The notes: generated by a model not told the origin, from the sequence alone. Counted from the first letter of the stretch, positions 8,806-17,436 are shown. The stretch is DNA of 64,000 bases from an uncultured Dysosmobacter sp. (GCA_934565855.1 CAKTIO010000003.1:124001-188000), one strand, 5' to 3'. Numbers and translations are program-made.

Positions 8806-8835
8806 TTGACAAGGAGGGAAGGGCAATGGTATAAT
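8806..8835 (+). promoter_or_regulatory. Promoter of the aldolase operon, in a 349-bp leader and intergenic region
   Basis: TTGACA at 8806-8811 and TATAAT at 8830-8835 with an 18-base spacer give a strong promoter. It leaves an untranslated leader of about 200 bases before the aldolase start at 9040. The leader holds a possible 30-codon ORF (8864-8956) without a convincing ribosome site, and a GTTTTAACAA motif. Nothing else is recognised between 8691 and 9039. Confidence 0.7.
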
Positions 8836-8963
8836 TGCAAATATCATCAACTGAGAAGAAAAAATGAAAGAATCTTTGTTGATTTTGATGAGAATAATGC
8901 GCTCGTTTCAGACAGTTTGTGAACAGACGGCTGCGGGCGTGTTCTTTTTCCATTGATTTTACC

Positions 8964-8976
8964 GTTTTAACAAAAT
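8964..8976 (+). promoter_or_regulatory. Candidate DeoR operator, copy 1
   Basis: GTTTTAACAAAAT here matches GTTTTAACAAGAT at 12541-12553 in 12 of 13 bases. It shares GTTTTAAC with the complement at 11490-11497. The location, within the aldolase leader, fits a repressor site. Confidence 0.4.
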
Positions 8977-9039
8977 ATTTCAGCGCATTGCTGACGCTGT
9001 GGGAGCGTTTATCCTGCGGCTGAGAAAGGAAAGATGAAA

Positions 9040-9909
9040 ATGCCTCTGGTAACACTGAAATCTGTGATGGAAGATTCCAAGCGAAATGGATATGCCGTGG
9101 GCTCCTTCAACTTCAACGGAATTGAGGATGCCCGGGGAATTCTGGAAGCAGCCGCGGAGAAAAACTCCCCCATCATTTTGATGGCGAGCATGAGTGCCGT
9201 GGACTATTTTGGCGGAGCCAGAGCGGTGGCGGGGTACATTACCGCCCTTGCGGACGAATTTGACGTTCCCGCGGTGCTGCATGTAGACCACTGCACCAAG
9301 CTGGATATGATCCAGGACTGTGTGGATTACGGCTTTACCTCCGTAATGATCGATGCTTCCAAGGAGAGCTTTGAGGACAACATTGCCCTGACCCGCCGGG
9401 TGGTGGAATACGCCCAGCGTTATGGCGTGTCTGTTGAGGGCGAGCTGGGCAAGATCGGCGGCAGAGAGGAAAACGTCTCTGTGACAGACCGGGAAGCCAA
9501 TATGACCGATCCGGCGAAGGTGCCGGAGTTTGTGGAGCGCACCGGCGTAGATGCGCTGGCGATCTCCATCGGCAACGCCCACGGCTTTTATAAGGGAACG
9601 CCCAAGCTGGACTTTGACCGGCTGACCACCATCCGCGGTATGGTGGACTGCGGACTGGTGCTGCACGGTGGTACCGGTATCCCGGAGGAGGATTTCATCC
9701 GGGCAGTGAAGTGCGGTATGAATAAGATCAATGTGGGAACGGAGCTGAAATACTGCTGTAGCCAGACCATGCGGGCGGCTGCGGCTGCCAAGCCGGATGA
9801 AATCGACATCCGCAAGCTGGTGGGCGGTAACCGGGAAGCCTGCAAGGAAATCGTTTTACACAAGATCGACCTCTTCGGCAGCGCCGGCAAGGGAACATTG
9901 GAGCTTTAA
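9040..9909 (+). CDS. Class II fructose-bisphosphate aldolase family protein (ketose-bisphosphate aldolase)
   Basis: A 289-residue zinc-dependent aldolase. VLHVDHCTK near residue 80 carries the catalytic Asp and a zinc His. SVEGELGKIGGRE and the C-terminal GLVLHGGTGIPEEDFIRAVKCGMNKINVGTEL segments carry the remaining zinc and phosphate ligands. The family splits fructose-1,6-, tagatose-1,6- or sedoheptulose-bisphosphate-type substrates. ATG 9034 is possible, but 9040 has AAAGGA at better spacing and gives the usual MPLVTLK start. It heads a four-gene unit with a kinase, a HAD phosphatase and a DeoR regulator, next to a sugar-phosphate-type ABC importer. Confidence 0.92.
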   Translation: MPLVTLKSVMEDSKRNGYAVGSFNFNGIEDARGILEAAAEKNSPIILMASMSAVDYFGGARAVAGYITALADEFDVPAVLHVDHCTKLDMIQDCVDYGFTSVMIDASKESFEDNIALTRRVVEYAQRYGVSVEGELGKIGGREENVSVTDREANMTDPAKVPEFVERTGVDALAISIGNAHGFYKGTPKLDFDRLTTIRGMVDCGLVLHGGTGIPEEDFIRAVKCGMNKINVGTELKYCCSQTMRAAAAAKPDEIDIRKLVGGNREACKEIVLHKIDLFGSAGKGTLEL

Positions 9910-9913
9910 TGAG

Positions 9914-9943
9914 CAGGGCGTCCGGGAGAAGCTGGGCGCCCTG
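9914..9943 (+). other. Intercistronic hairpin
   Basis: A 7-bp stem CAGGGCG/CGCCCTG followed by ATTT lies just after the aldolase stop. It could be a weak terminator or an mRNA-stability element that sets the aldolase-to-downstream ratio. Confidence 0.35.
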
Positions 9944-9987
9944 ATTTCCTGCCTGCCGCGGGACGGATTTTCTAAGGAGGATTTCGC

Positions 9988-10581
9988 ATGAACCTGATTT
10001 TGATTGCCGGACTGCCCGCTTCCGGGAAATCCGGCTTCGCGGCGTATGCCGGAGAGCAGCTGGGGATCCCGGTCCTTGCCAAGGATGAGCTGAAGGAGAT
10101 CCTCTTTGACGATGTGGGCTTTCAGAGTCGGGAGGGCAAGGTGGCGCTGGGCAATGCCTCGACGGACCTGATGTATTACATGGCGGAGCTGCTGCTGAAA
10201 AACGGACAATCTGTGATTCTGGACAATAATTTTGAAGCAAGCTCTCTGCCGGGGCTTCGGCGGCTGATGGAGAAATACCCGTGCCATCCGGTGACCGTCC
10301 GGTTTGATGGGGAGGTCTCTGCCATTTACCGGCGGTTTGTCGCACGGGACCATGACCCAAACCGCCACCGGGGACACATTGTCAACACCCGGTATCCGGA
10401 AACCGTCCGGGAGCCATATGTACCCATTTCCTGTGAAGAGTTTGAGGAAAAATTCCGAAAGCGCGGCATGATGGACTTCTGCGCCGGGGGAACGCTGCTG
10501 ACGGTGGATGTGACCACGTTTGAACATTATTCTAAGGAAGAGCTGCTTGCCCGCCTGCGGGAGGCGCTGAAAACTGCATGA
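9988..10581 (+). CDS. P-loop ATPase/kinase of the zeta-toxin/AAA_33 type
   Basis: A 197-residue protein with a Walker A motif GLPASGKS at residues ~8-15 and a kinase-like core. It resembles small-molecule kinases of the AAA_33 group. VILDNNF matches the Walker B region, and YRRFVARDHDPNRHRGH looks like a lid with arginines. The substrate is not known, but its place between an aldolase and a HAD phosphatase suggests phosphorylation of a sugar. AAGGAGG lies eight bases before the ATG. No antitoxin gene is adjacent, so a toxin role is unlikely. Confidence 0.75.
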   Translation: MNLILIAGLPASGKSGFAAYAGEQLGIPVLAKDELKEILFDDVGFQSREGKVALGNASTDLMYYMAELLLKNGQSVILDNNFEASSLPGLRRLMEKYPCHPVTVRFDGEVSAIYRRFVARDHDPNRHRGHIVNTRYPETVREPYVPISCEEFEEKFRKRGMMDFCAGGTLLTVDVTTFEHYSKEELLARLREALKTA

Positions 10582-10604
10582 CCGCAGGAAGAGGAGAGAA
10601 TCGC

Positions 10605-11462
10605 ATGAGTGAGATCAAATTGGTGGCGCTGGATATGGACGGGACGCTGCTGACGGACAGCAAGCAGTTGACAGAGCGCACAAGGAGGACGCTGGAAGCT
10701 GCCATTGCGGCGGGAGTGGCGGTGGTCCCGGCTTCGGGACGGAACCTGTCCTCGCTGCCGCAGGCACTGATGGAGCTGCCGGGCATCCGGTATGCCATTA
10801 CCTGCAATGGCGCGTCTGTCATAGATTTGCAGAAGAAGGCGGCGGTTTGTCAGCAGCTGATTCCAAAGAAAACCGTACTGGACCTGATGGACCTGATGGA
10901 GGGTACGACCAATGTGATCGAGGTCTGCCTGAATGACTGCCTGTATATTGACCATCGTGATATGGGCAGAGAAGCGGCATACACACCGGAAAACCTCCGG
11001 GTGGTGCTGCGGGCTCTACGCAGCGAAACGGAGGATCTCCGCCGACTGGTGAAGGAGAGCGGCAGCGATGCGGAAAAGGTCCTGATCTTTACGGAAGACC
11101 ATGAAGCACTGAAAGAGGTGCAGGCGGCAATCTGCGCCCGGCATCCGGAGCTCGCGGTGACCTTCAGTATTCGGAACAACCTGGAAATCAATGCGGGCGG
11201 CGTCAGCAAGGGCAGTGGTCTGCGGGCGTTGGCGGAATATCTGAAGCTGCCCCGGGAGTCCGTGATGGCATGCGGAGACTCCGGAAATGATGTGGAAATG
11301 CTGAAAGCGGCGGGCTTCTCTGTGGCAATGGGCAACGCGATTCCGGAGGTTTTGCAGTTGGCGGATGCTGTGACTGCTACCAACAATGAAGATGGCGTTG
11401 CCGTGGCGATTGAGCGGTATGTCCTTGGCGCGAGCAGGAAGGAAGCTGCGGAAAATCAGTAA
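10605..11462 (+). CDS. Cof-type HAD-IIB family hydrolase
   Basis: A 285-residue phosphatase of the HAD superfamily. The nucleophile motif DMDGTLL is near residue 10. A large C2-type cap lies in the middle, a Lys in the GGVSKGSGL region and the metal motif CGDSGNDVEML near residue 225. The group removes phosphate from sugar phosphates or cofactors such as PLP and FMN. The frame extends to 10578, but ATG 10605 follows AGGAGAG at seven bases. It is the third gene of the aldolase unit. Confidence 0.88.
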   Translation: MSEIKLVALDMDGTLLTDSKQLTERTRRTLEAAIAAGVAVVPASGRNLSSLPQALMELPGIRYAITCNGASVIDLQKKAAVCQQLIPKKTVLDLMDLMEGTTNVIEVCLNDCLYIDHRDMGREAAYTPENLRVVLRALRSETEDLRRLVKESGSDAEKVLIFTEDHEALKEVQAAICARHPELAVTFSIRNNLEINAGGVSKGSGLRALAEYLKLPRESVMACGDSGNDVEMLKAAGFSVAMGNAIPEVLQLADAVTATNNEDGVAVAIERYVLGASRKEAAENQ

Positions 11463-11489
11463 AATTCTGCTGAAACGGTAAAAACAAAC

Positions 11490-11501
11490 GTTAAAACAGC
11501 A
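11490..11501 (-). promoter_or_regulatory. Candidate DeoR operator, copy 2
   Basis: GTTAAAACAGCA upstream of the deoR-type gene is the exact reverse complement of TGCTGTTTTAAC at 12537-12548. Twelve identical bases in front of the regulator and its neighbouring operon suggest autoregulation. Confidence 0.45.
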
Positions 11502-11547
11502 AATAACACCAAAATCTGCGGGCGGATCGCGGAGAGTGGAGGGACCT

Positions 11548-12363
11548 ATGGCAAAACAGAGTCAGGTGCAGAGCCGCCAGAAAAAAATACTGCAATATTT
11601 AGAGCAGGTGGAGCAGGCTTCCCTCCCAGAGCTGCGGCAGCTGCTGGGATGCAGTGAGACCACCGTGCGGAACGACCTGCGGACGCTGGAGCAGCATGGA
11701 ATGCTGCGCCGGACCTTTGGCGGAGCGATCCGGGTAGAGGAGACCACGCCTCTGTGGCTGAATATCAGCATGCGGGAGAAGGCGCATGTGGCGGAGAAGC
11801 GGGAGATTGCCGCCTATGTGGCGGACCATCTGCTGCGCCCCAATATGACGCTGGTGCTGGATGCTGGAACCACCTGCGCGGTGCTGGCACAGGAGATCGC
11901 CAAGCGCCGTATCCGTTTGACGGTGCTGACCAACTCGCTCCATGCCGCCATTGCACTGGCGCCTGCACTAGATGTGGTGGAGCTGTATTTGCTGGGTGGC
12001 GTATACAACCCGGTTTCCGGCAGCATGTATGATGAATTTCAGCTGGAAGCCTTCCGACACCTACGGGCGGATGCCTTCTTCATGGGGGCGGACGGTGTCA
12101 GCGCAGACGCTGGGTTTACCATTACGGGACTGTCCGGCTTTGCGGAAAGCCTGGGGAAGCGGACCATGATCGAGGTTTCTGCCAAGACCTATGTGCTGCT
12201 GGACCACAGCAAATTCGGACGGAACGCTATGAAGCTGGTGTGCGGTATACAGGATGTGGACGGCATTGTGACGGACAGCGCCCTGCCGGAGGATCTGCGG
12301 GAGCAATTCCATGCGAAAAATGTCGCTGTTTTCAGCCCGGAGGGAATGCAGGACAGCCTGTAA
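11548..12363 (+). CDS. DeoR/GlpR family transcriptional regulator
   Basis: A 271-residue repressor. The N-terminal winged helix (SLPELRQLLGCSETTVRNDLRTLEQHGMLRRTFGGAI) is the DeoR signature. The C-terminal DeoRC sensor domain, related to phosphosugar isomerases, includes VLDAGTTCAVLAQEI and ends in the FMGADGVS and LLDHSKFGR motifs. Such proteins sense a phosphorylated sugar. ATG 11548 follows GGAGGG. It lies between the aldolase unit and the ABC importer and probably controls both, as supported by a shared upstream motif. Confidence 0.93.
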   Translation: MAKQSQVQSRQKKILQYLEQVEQASLPELRQLLGCSETTVRNDLRTLEQHGMLRRTFGGAIRVEETTPLWLNISMREKAHVAEKREIAAYVADHLLRPNMTLVLDAGTTCAVLAQEIAKRRIRLTVLTNSLHAAIALAPALDVVELYLLGGVYNPVSGSMYDEFQLEAFRHLRADAFFMGADGVSADAGFTITGLSGFAESLGKRTMIEVSAKTYVLLDHSKFGRNAMKLVCGIQDVDGIVTDSALPEDLREQFHAKNVAVFSPEGMQDSL

Positions 12364-12381
12364 ACAGAAAAACGATTTTAT

Positions 12382-12424
12382 GCACTTTGTATCGTTTTCT
12401 TTGCGGAAAAACGATGCAAAGTGC
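12382..12424 (+). terminator. Hairpin after the deoR-type gene
   Basis: A 17-bp stem (12382-12398 with 12408-12424, one G-U pair) with a 9-base loop follows the stop by 18 bases. The tail is only moderately T-rich (GATTCTTTTAT). Several copies of the word ACGAT lie in and around it, so an operator role is also possible. Confidence 0.55.
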
Positions 12425-12536
12425 GATTCTTTTATACGAAAAAGATTTCGGAGAAAAACGTTTGCTCCCGCACGATTTTGTTGATGTGCTAAATCTTGAT
12501 GAAATTTTTGTAAAATTCATAGAATCTGCTGTTTTA

Positions 12537-12548
12537 ACAAGATGAATC
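12537..12548 (+). promoter_or_regulatory. Candidate DeoR operator, copy 3
   Basis: TGCTGTTTTAAC lies 12 bases upstream of the -35 box of the ABC operon and is the reverse complement of the site before the deoR-type gene. Confidence 0.45.
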
Positions 12549-12559
12549 AACTTTTTTAC

Positions 12560-12588
12560 TTGAAGTTTAAAAAAGACAATGATATGAT
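12560..12588 (+). promoter_or_regulatory. Promoter of the ABC importer operon
   Basis: TTGAAG (12560-12565) and TATGAT (12583-12588) have a 17-base spacer. The 275-base gap 12364-12638 otherwise holds the hairpin, the operator-like word and the palindrome just downstream. Confidence 0.65.
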
Positions 12589-12598
12589 GATTTCAAGC

Positions 12599-12620
12599 AG
12601 TAAAACTGTTCAGTTTTACT
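12599..12620 (+). promoter_or_regulatory. Perfect palindrome in the ABC operon leader
   Basis: AGTAAAACT-GTTC-AGTTTTACT has 9-bp perfect arms. It lies at about +5 of the predicted transcript and 18 bases before the start codon. It may be a repressor site or an RNA hairpin near the ribosome site. Confidence 0.45.
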
Positions 12621-12638
12621 AAAAAGTGGAGTGAAAGG

Positions 12639-13787
12639 ATGTTTTCAATGAAAAGAAAATTACTTGCGGCTCTCTTGGCGGGCATGATGGCACTTTCCCT
12701 GGCTGCCTGCGGCGCCCAGAGCGCAACCTCGGGCGGCTCCTCCAGCGCGGCTTCCTCCGGCAGCGCCTCCTCCTCGGCTGGCAGCGAGATGGATGAGCTG
12801 ATCGCAGCGGCGAAAGAAGAGGGCGAGCTGGTGGTTTACGGCTCCTGTGAGGATCCGTACATCGCAGCAGCCTGCCAGGGCTTTGAGGACAAATACGGCA
12901 TCAAGACCTCTTGGGAACGCCTGACCGGCGGCGAGGTCCAGGCAAAGATCGAGGAGGAGAACGGTAATCCCTCCGCAGACGTCTGGTTCGGCGGCACGTC
13001 CGATCCCCAGAGCATCTGCGCCTCCGAGGGGCTGCTGGAGGCATATGAGGCACAGAACGCTGTGAACCTGGCAAGCGATACCTTCCGGGATGCCGACGGC
13101 TACTGGTACGGCATTTACCGCGGCGTGCTGGGCATCTTCTACAACATGGAAGAGCTGGACCGCCTGAACCTGGATTATCCCAAGGATTGGGACGACCTGC
13201 TGGATCCCAAGTATGAGGGTCTGATCTGGTTCTCCAACCCCAACACGGCAAGTACCGCAAAGCTCGCCATCAACACCTTCGTGCAGATGCGCGGTCACGA
13301 TGCGGCAATGGAATACTTCAAGGCACTGGATAAGAACGTTGCCCAGTACACCAAGAGCGGCGGCGGTCCGTCCAAAAGCGTTGGCTCCGGCGAGTGCGTC
13401 ATCGGCATCGGCTTCCTGCATGACGCTATCTATCAGATCACTCAGGGCTACGACAACATCGGTATGTGCGTGCCCGCCTCCGGTACCTCCTGCGAGGTTG
13501 GCGCAACCTCTATCTTCAAGGGTGCCAAGCACCCCAACGCTGCAAAGCTGTGGATCGAGTATGCTCTGACTCCCGACTGTGTGGAGCGCGCCGCTGAGAC
13601 CGGCAGCTTCCAGTTCCTGGTGCTGAACAACGCCAAGCAGCCTGAGGTGGTCGATCAGTTCGGTCTGGATCCCAACAACACCATTGATTACGATTTCGCA
13701 GACGCAAAGGCGAACACCGCTACTTATGTAGAGGACTTCTTCACCGCAATCGGCGCTGCTGCGGACGACCGTTTCAAGACGGAGTAA
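12639..13787 (+). CDS. ABC transporter substrate-binding lipoprotein (FbpA/AfuA type)
   Basis: A 382-residue lipoprotein. The signal peptide ends in SLAAC with Cys24, followed by a Ser/Ala-rich linker to about residue 50. The mature part is a type II periplasmic-binding fold of the iron(III)/AfuA class (LVVYGSCEDPYIAAACQGFEDKYGI, ADVWFGGTSD). This class binds ferric iron, thiamine, aminoethylphosphonate or, for AfuA, hexose phosphates. The adjacent aldolases, kinases, HAD phosphatase and DeoR regulator favour a sugar phosphate; this is inference. It is separated from the permease by a stable hairpin, which often gives excess binding protein. Confidence 0.9.
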   Translation: MFSMKRKLLAALLAGMMALSLAACGAQSATSGGSSSAASSGSASSSAGSEMDELIAAAKEEGELVVYGSCEDPYIAAACQGFEDKYGIKTSWERLTGGEVQAKIEEENGNPSADVWFGGTSDPQSICASEGLLEAYEAQNAVNLASDTFRDADGYWYGIYRGVLGIFYNMEELDRLNLDYPKDWDDLLDPKYEGLIWFSNPNTASTAKLAINTFVQMRGHDAAMEYFKALDKNVAQYTKSGGGPSKSVGSGECVIGIGFLHDAIYQITQGYDNIGMCVPASGTSCEVGATSIFKGAKHPNAAKLWIEYALTPDCVERAAETGSFQFLVLNNAKQPEVVDQFGLDPNNTIDYDFADAKANTATYVEDFFTAIGAAADDRFKTE

Positions 13788-13823
13788 GTTTTCGTAAACG
13801 CACCGAAAATTTCAGACCCGGAG

Positions 13824-13850
13824 GAGGCGGGGGAGAAGCTCCCCCGCCTC
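13824..13850 (+). terminator. Intercistronic hairpin between binding protein and permease genes
   Basis: A perfect 12-bp GC-rich stem (GAGGCGGGGGAG with its complement) and a 3-base loop are followed by TCTCTT. It is probably a partial terminator or an mRNA 3' stabiliser. Confidence 0.6.
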
Positions 13851-13875
13851 TCTCTTATGGGAAAGGAGAGTCCCA

Positions 13876-15582
13876 ATGAATCACCATCAAAGTCGTGCGC
13901 TGGACCGTAAAAAGTTCTTCAGCGACCCTCTGCTGCTGGTCACAGTGGTGGTGCTGGTCGTCTTTCTGGCGCTGTTTGTGCTCTATCCGCTGGCGATCCT
14001 GCTGGTGGACAGCGTAGTCAGCGACGGGCACCTGACAGGCGAGATCTTTCAGAACGTCATCCATCTGGAACGGTTCAAGGTCGCCTTCTGGAACACCCTG
14101 CGTGCCGGACTGCTGACCGGCGTGATCTCCACCGTGATCGGACTGCTGTTCGCTTATGTGGATGTCTATGTTCAGCTTCGCTCCAAAATTCTGGAGAAAT
14201 TATTCAACGTTGTTTCCCTGCTTCCCATTGTTTCCCCTCCGTTTGTGCTGTCTTTGAGCATGATCTGCCTGTTCGGACGTTCCGGACTGATTACCCGGCA
14301 GATCCTGCATATCTACGATTCGAACGTCTACGGACTGGGCGGCATTGTTATTACGCAGACCCTGACATTTTTCCCGGTCTGTTACCTGATGCTGCGCGGT
14401 CTGTTGAAGAATATCGATCCCTCCTTGGAGGAGGCTGCCCGGGATATGGGCGCATCTCGCTCCAAGGTGTTTACCACGGTGACACTGCCCCTGATGCTTC
14501 CAGGTCTTGGCAACGCCTTCCTGGTGACCTTCATCGAGTCCGCCGCGGACTTCGCCAACCCCATGCTCATCGGCGGCGACTATGATACTCTGGCGACCAC
14601 GATTTACTTACAGATTACCGGCGCCTATGACAAGCAGGGCGCTGCCGCAATGGCGATTATCCTGCTGTCCATCACAGTGGTAATGTTCATTATCCAGAAG
14701 TATTATCTGGAATCCAAAACGGCTGCCACTCTAACTGGTAAGGCGAGCCGTGGACGGATGCGTATTACGGACCGCAGCATCACGCTTCCGCTGACCATTC
14801 TGTGCATGCTGATCTCCATTTTCGTGGTGATGATGTACGCGATGGTGCCGCTGGGCGCGCTGTTCAAGCTGTGGGGCAGAGATTACTCCTTTACACTGGA
14901 CCATTTCAAGTTCATCTTCTCCTACGGCGGACTTTCTGCCTTTAAGGACTCCGCGCTGCTGTCTCTGATCGCATCTCCCATTACGGCAGTGCTGTCCATG
15001 ATCATTGCCTATCTGGTGGTCAAAAAGAAGTTCCGCGGCAGAGGCTTTATCGAGTTTACCTCCATGCTGGCAATGGCAGTTCCCGGCACGGTGCTGGGTG
15101 TGGGCTTCATCCGTGGCTATTCCAATGGTTTGTTCCATTCCGGTGTGATGCAGGGACTGTACGGCACCTCTGCCATCCTGATCATCGCCTTTGTGGTGCG
15201 CTCTCTGCCCACCGGTACCCGCAGCGGTATTTCCGCCCTGCGGCAGATCGACAAGAGCATTGAGGAGTCCGCTACTGACCTGGGTGCGGGCGTGGGCAAG
15301 GTATTCTTCACCGTTACGCTTCCGCTGATCAAGGACTCCTTCTTCTCCGGTCTGGTTACGGCATTCGTCCGCAGCATCACCGCTATTTCCGCTGTGATCC
15401 TGCTGGTGACTCCCCGTTGGAAGATGGTCACCGTGCAAATCAACGGTCTTGCCGATAAGGGCAATTACGGCGAGGCATGCGCTTACGCGACCATCCTGAT
15501 CATCATCGTTTATGCCGCGGTGGCGCTGATGAACCTGTTTATCAAGCACTTTGGCACCAGCAAGACCATGAAAGGAGAGTGA
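13876..15582 (+). CDS. ABC transporter permease, two fused membrane domains (FbpB/AfuB type)
   Basis: A 568-residue permease with about twelve membrane segments formed by two fused halves. Each half has an EAA loop that contacts the ATPase: EAARDMGASRSKVFTTVTLPL near residue 185 and ESATDLGAGVGKVFFTVTLPL near residue 463. The fused arrangement is typical of the iron/thiamine/AfuABC class. GGAAAGGAG lies before the ATG. The ATPase gene follows after 5 bases. Confidence 0.93.
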   Translation: MNHHQSRALDRKKFFSDPLLLVTVVVLVVFLALFVLYPLAILLVDSVVSDGHLTGEIFQNVIHLERFKVAFWNTLRAGLLTGVISTVIGLLFAYVDVYVQLRSKILEKLFNVVSLLPIVSPPFVLSLSMICLFGRSGLITRQILHIYDSNVYGLGGIVITQTLTFFPVCYLMLRGLLKNIDPSLEEAARDMGASRSKVFTTVTLPLMLPGLGNAFLVTFIESAADFANPMLIGGDYDTLATTIYLQITGAYDKQGAAAMAIILLSITVVMFIIQKYYLESKTAATLTGKASRGRMRITDRSITLPLTILCMLISIFVVMMYAMVPLGALFKLWGRDYSFTLDHFKFIFSYGGLSAFKDSALLSLIASPITAVLSMIIAYLVVKKKFRGRGFIEFTSMLAMAVPGTVLGVGFIRGYSNGLFHSGVMQGLYGTSAILIIAFVVRSLPTGTRSGISALRQIDKSIEESATDLGAGVGKVFFTVTLPLIKDSFFSGLVTAFVRSITAISAVILLVTPRWKMVTVQINGLADKGNYGEACAYATILIIIVYAAVALMNLFIKHFGTSKTMKGE

Positions 15583-15587
15583 GAAAT

Positions 15588-16664
15588 ATGCCGAAGGAGA
15601 AAAAGGGAATCCGACTGGACCATATTTCTAAAATTTATAAAGATCCCAAGACCAAAAAGGACTTTTACGCAGTCAACGATGTCTCTTTGGACATTGAGCC
15701 GGGCAGCTTTGTCACGCTGCTGGGACCCTCCGGCTGCGGAAAGACCACCACGCTGCGCATGGTGGCGGGCTTTGAAAGCCCGGATTCCGGCAGCATTTAT
15801 CTGGGCGGCGAGAAGATCGACGAGCTGACACCCAACAAGCGGGATACTGCAATGGTGTTCCAGAGCTATGCCTTGCTGCCCCATTACAACATTTTCGACA
15901 ACGTTGCATACGGCTTGAAGATCCGCAAGGTCCCCACCAACGAGATTAAGGAGCGGGTGACCAACATTCTGGAGCTGGTGGGTCTGTCTGGTATGGAGAC
16001 CCGTATGACCAACCAGCTTTCCGGCGGACAGCAGCAGCGCGTGGCGCTGGCGCGTGCGTTGGTGGTAGAGCCGGGTGTGCTGCTGTTTGACGAGCCGTTG
16101 AGCAATCTGGACGCCAAGCTCCGCGTGACCATGCGGACAGAGATCCGCCGCATTCAGCAGGAGGCGGGCATTACTGCCATCTATGTGACCCATGACCAGA
16201 GCGAAGCAATGAGTATTTCGGATAAGATCATCATTATGAAGTCTGGCGTGGTGGCGCAGATCGGTACTCCCAGTGAGATCTATTATCATCCCAACAGCGA
16301 GTTCGTGGCAGATTTCATCGGTGAGGCGAACTTCCTGAAGGGCAGGATGCTCAGCCACGATGGTACGACGGGTCTCATGGAGATCCAGGGCGTGAAGGTA
16401 GAGGTAGCGGATGCCGCGCATATCGCTGACGGAAAGGATGCCACGCTGGTGCTGCGTCCGGAATCCGCTGTGCTGGGCGATCAGGGCTTCTTCCCCTGTA
16501 AGGTGGTGCTGTCCTGCTTTATGGGGGCTTACCAGAACTATCATGTAATGGTGGGCGATACCAAGGTAGCCATTACGGACTATAACCCCAAGGGACGGAA
16601 GGTGTATCAGGTGGGCGAGACCGCTTACCTGAGCTTCAAGAAGGAAAATGTCCATGTCCTCTGA
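15588..16664 (+). CDS. ABC transporter ATP-binding protein (FbpC/AfuC/PotA type)
   Basis: A 358-residue ATPase. Walker A GPSGCGKTT is at ~47-55, signature LSGGQQQRVALARAL at ~144 and Walker B LLFDEP at ~165. They are followed by VTHDQSEAMSISD and a C-terminal TOBE-like domain (VLRPESAVL). It energises the adjacent permease. An upstream open frame runs back to 15477 but overlaps the permease out of frame. ATG 15588 has AAAGGAGAG eight bases before it. Its 3' end overlaps the next kinase gene by 11 bases. Confidence 0.94.
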   Translation: MPKEKKGIRLDHISKIYKDPKTKKDFYAVNDVSLDIEPGSFVTLLGPSGCGKTTTLRMVAGFESPDSGSIYLGGEKIDELTPNKRDTAMVFQSYALLPHYNIFDNVAYGLKIRKVPTNEIKERVTNILELVGLSGMETRMTNQLSGGQQQRVALARALVVEPGVLLFDEPLSNLDAKLRVTMRTEIRRIQQEAGITAIYVTHDQSEAMSISDKIIIMKSGVVAQIGTPSEIYYHPNSEFVADFIGEANFLKGRMLSHDGTTGLMEIQGVKVEVADAAHIADGKDATLVLRPESAVLGDQGFFPCKVVLSCFMGAYQNYHVMVGDTKVAITDYNPKGRKVYQVGETAYLSFKKENVHVL

Positions 16665-17436
16665 CCGGGAGGGCATCCACCGGGGCGCGGAGGGGCAGTA
16701 TCTGCTGGAACAGCAGATCAACGGTCTGCCTGTCCGGGCGGAATATACGCGCCGGAGCGTGGAGGAGATTTTCCTGCCGCTTCTGTGGAAGTGGACAAAG
16801 CTGTACCGTGAGAAAAACCGCCGGATCGTGGTATTTCTGGCGGCTCCTCCGGCAACGGGAAAGAGTACGCTGGCAAGCTTTTTGCAGGAGCTTTCCCATG
16901 TCACCCCGGATGCAGAACCGGTGGAGGCAGTGGGAATGGACGGCTTCCACCGGTTTCAGGCGGATTTGAAAAGCCACACAGTGCTGAGGAATGGCGAGGC
17001 TTTGCCCATGACCGCCATCAAGGGTGCCCCGGTGACATTTGACCTGCCGGGATTGACCCGGCGGCTTCAGCGACTGCGGACAGAGGAGCTTTGTCCCTGG
17101 CCGGTGTATGACCGAAAGCTTCACGATCCGCAGGAGGGGCTTATTACCGTGCGGGGCGGTGTGGTGCTGGTAGAGGGCAACTATCTGCTGCTGGACGAGC
17201 CGGGCTGGCGGGAGCTGCGCGGACTTTGTGACGACAGTGTTGCTATCCGTGCTGATGCCGGACAGCTGCGGGAGCGGCTGGTTTGCCGGAAGATGTGCAG
17301 CGGTTTGAGCCGCCGGGAGGCGGAGACGTTTGTGGACCGCAGTGACCTGCAAAACGTCCAGCTGTGCTGCGAAAAGACCATGCCGGCGAATCTGCAGCTC
17401 CGTCTGACGGAGACCGGAGAATACGTTCCGGCGTAA
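16654..17436 (+). CDS. Nucleoside/nucleotide kinase family protein (uridine kinase/PanK-like fold)
   Basis: A 260-residue P-loop kinase with Walker A APPATGKST near residue 65 and VGMDGFHRFQADL, the substrate Asp segment of the PRK/uridine kinase/pantothenate kinase group. VVLVEGNYLLLDEPGW is the Walker B-like strand. RLVCRKMCSGLSRREAE looks like the lid. The family phosphorylates sugars, nucleosides or pantothenate. Being translationally coupled to the ABC ATPase, it probably phosphorylates an imported compound. ATG 16648 is possible, but 16654 has AAGGA at eight bases. Confidence 0.8.
   Translation: MSSDREGIHRGAEGQYLLEQQINGLPVRAEYTRRSVEEIFLPLLWKWTKLYREKNRRIVVFLAAPPATGKSTLASFLQELSHVTPDAEPVEAVGMDGFHRFQADLKSHTVLRNGEALPMTAIKGAPVTFDLPGLTRRLQRLRTEELCPWPVYDRKLHDPQEGLITVRGGVVLVEGNYLLLDEPGWRELRGLCDDSVAIRADAGQLRERLVCRKMCSGLSRREAETFVDRSDLQNVQLCCEKTMPANLQLRLTETGEYVPA

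Noticed and set aside
8864..8956. A 30-codon ORF in the leader of the aldolase operon
   Set aside because: Leader peptides can occur here, but the ribosome site is poor and the peptide shows no run of a regulatory amino acid.
9988..10581. A zeta-type toxin
   Set aside because: The P-loop resembles this family, but there is no antitoxin gene and the context is a sugar operon.
12639..16664. A ferric iron importer
   Set aside because: The family resemblance is real, but no iron-related gene or Fur-like box was noticed, and all neighbours are sugar-phosphate enzymes.
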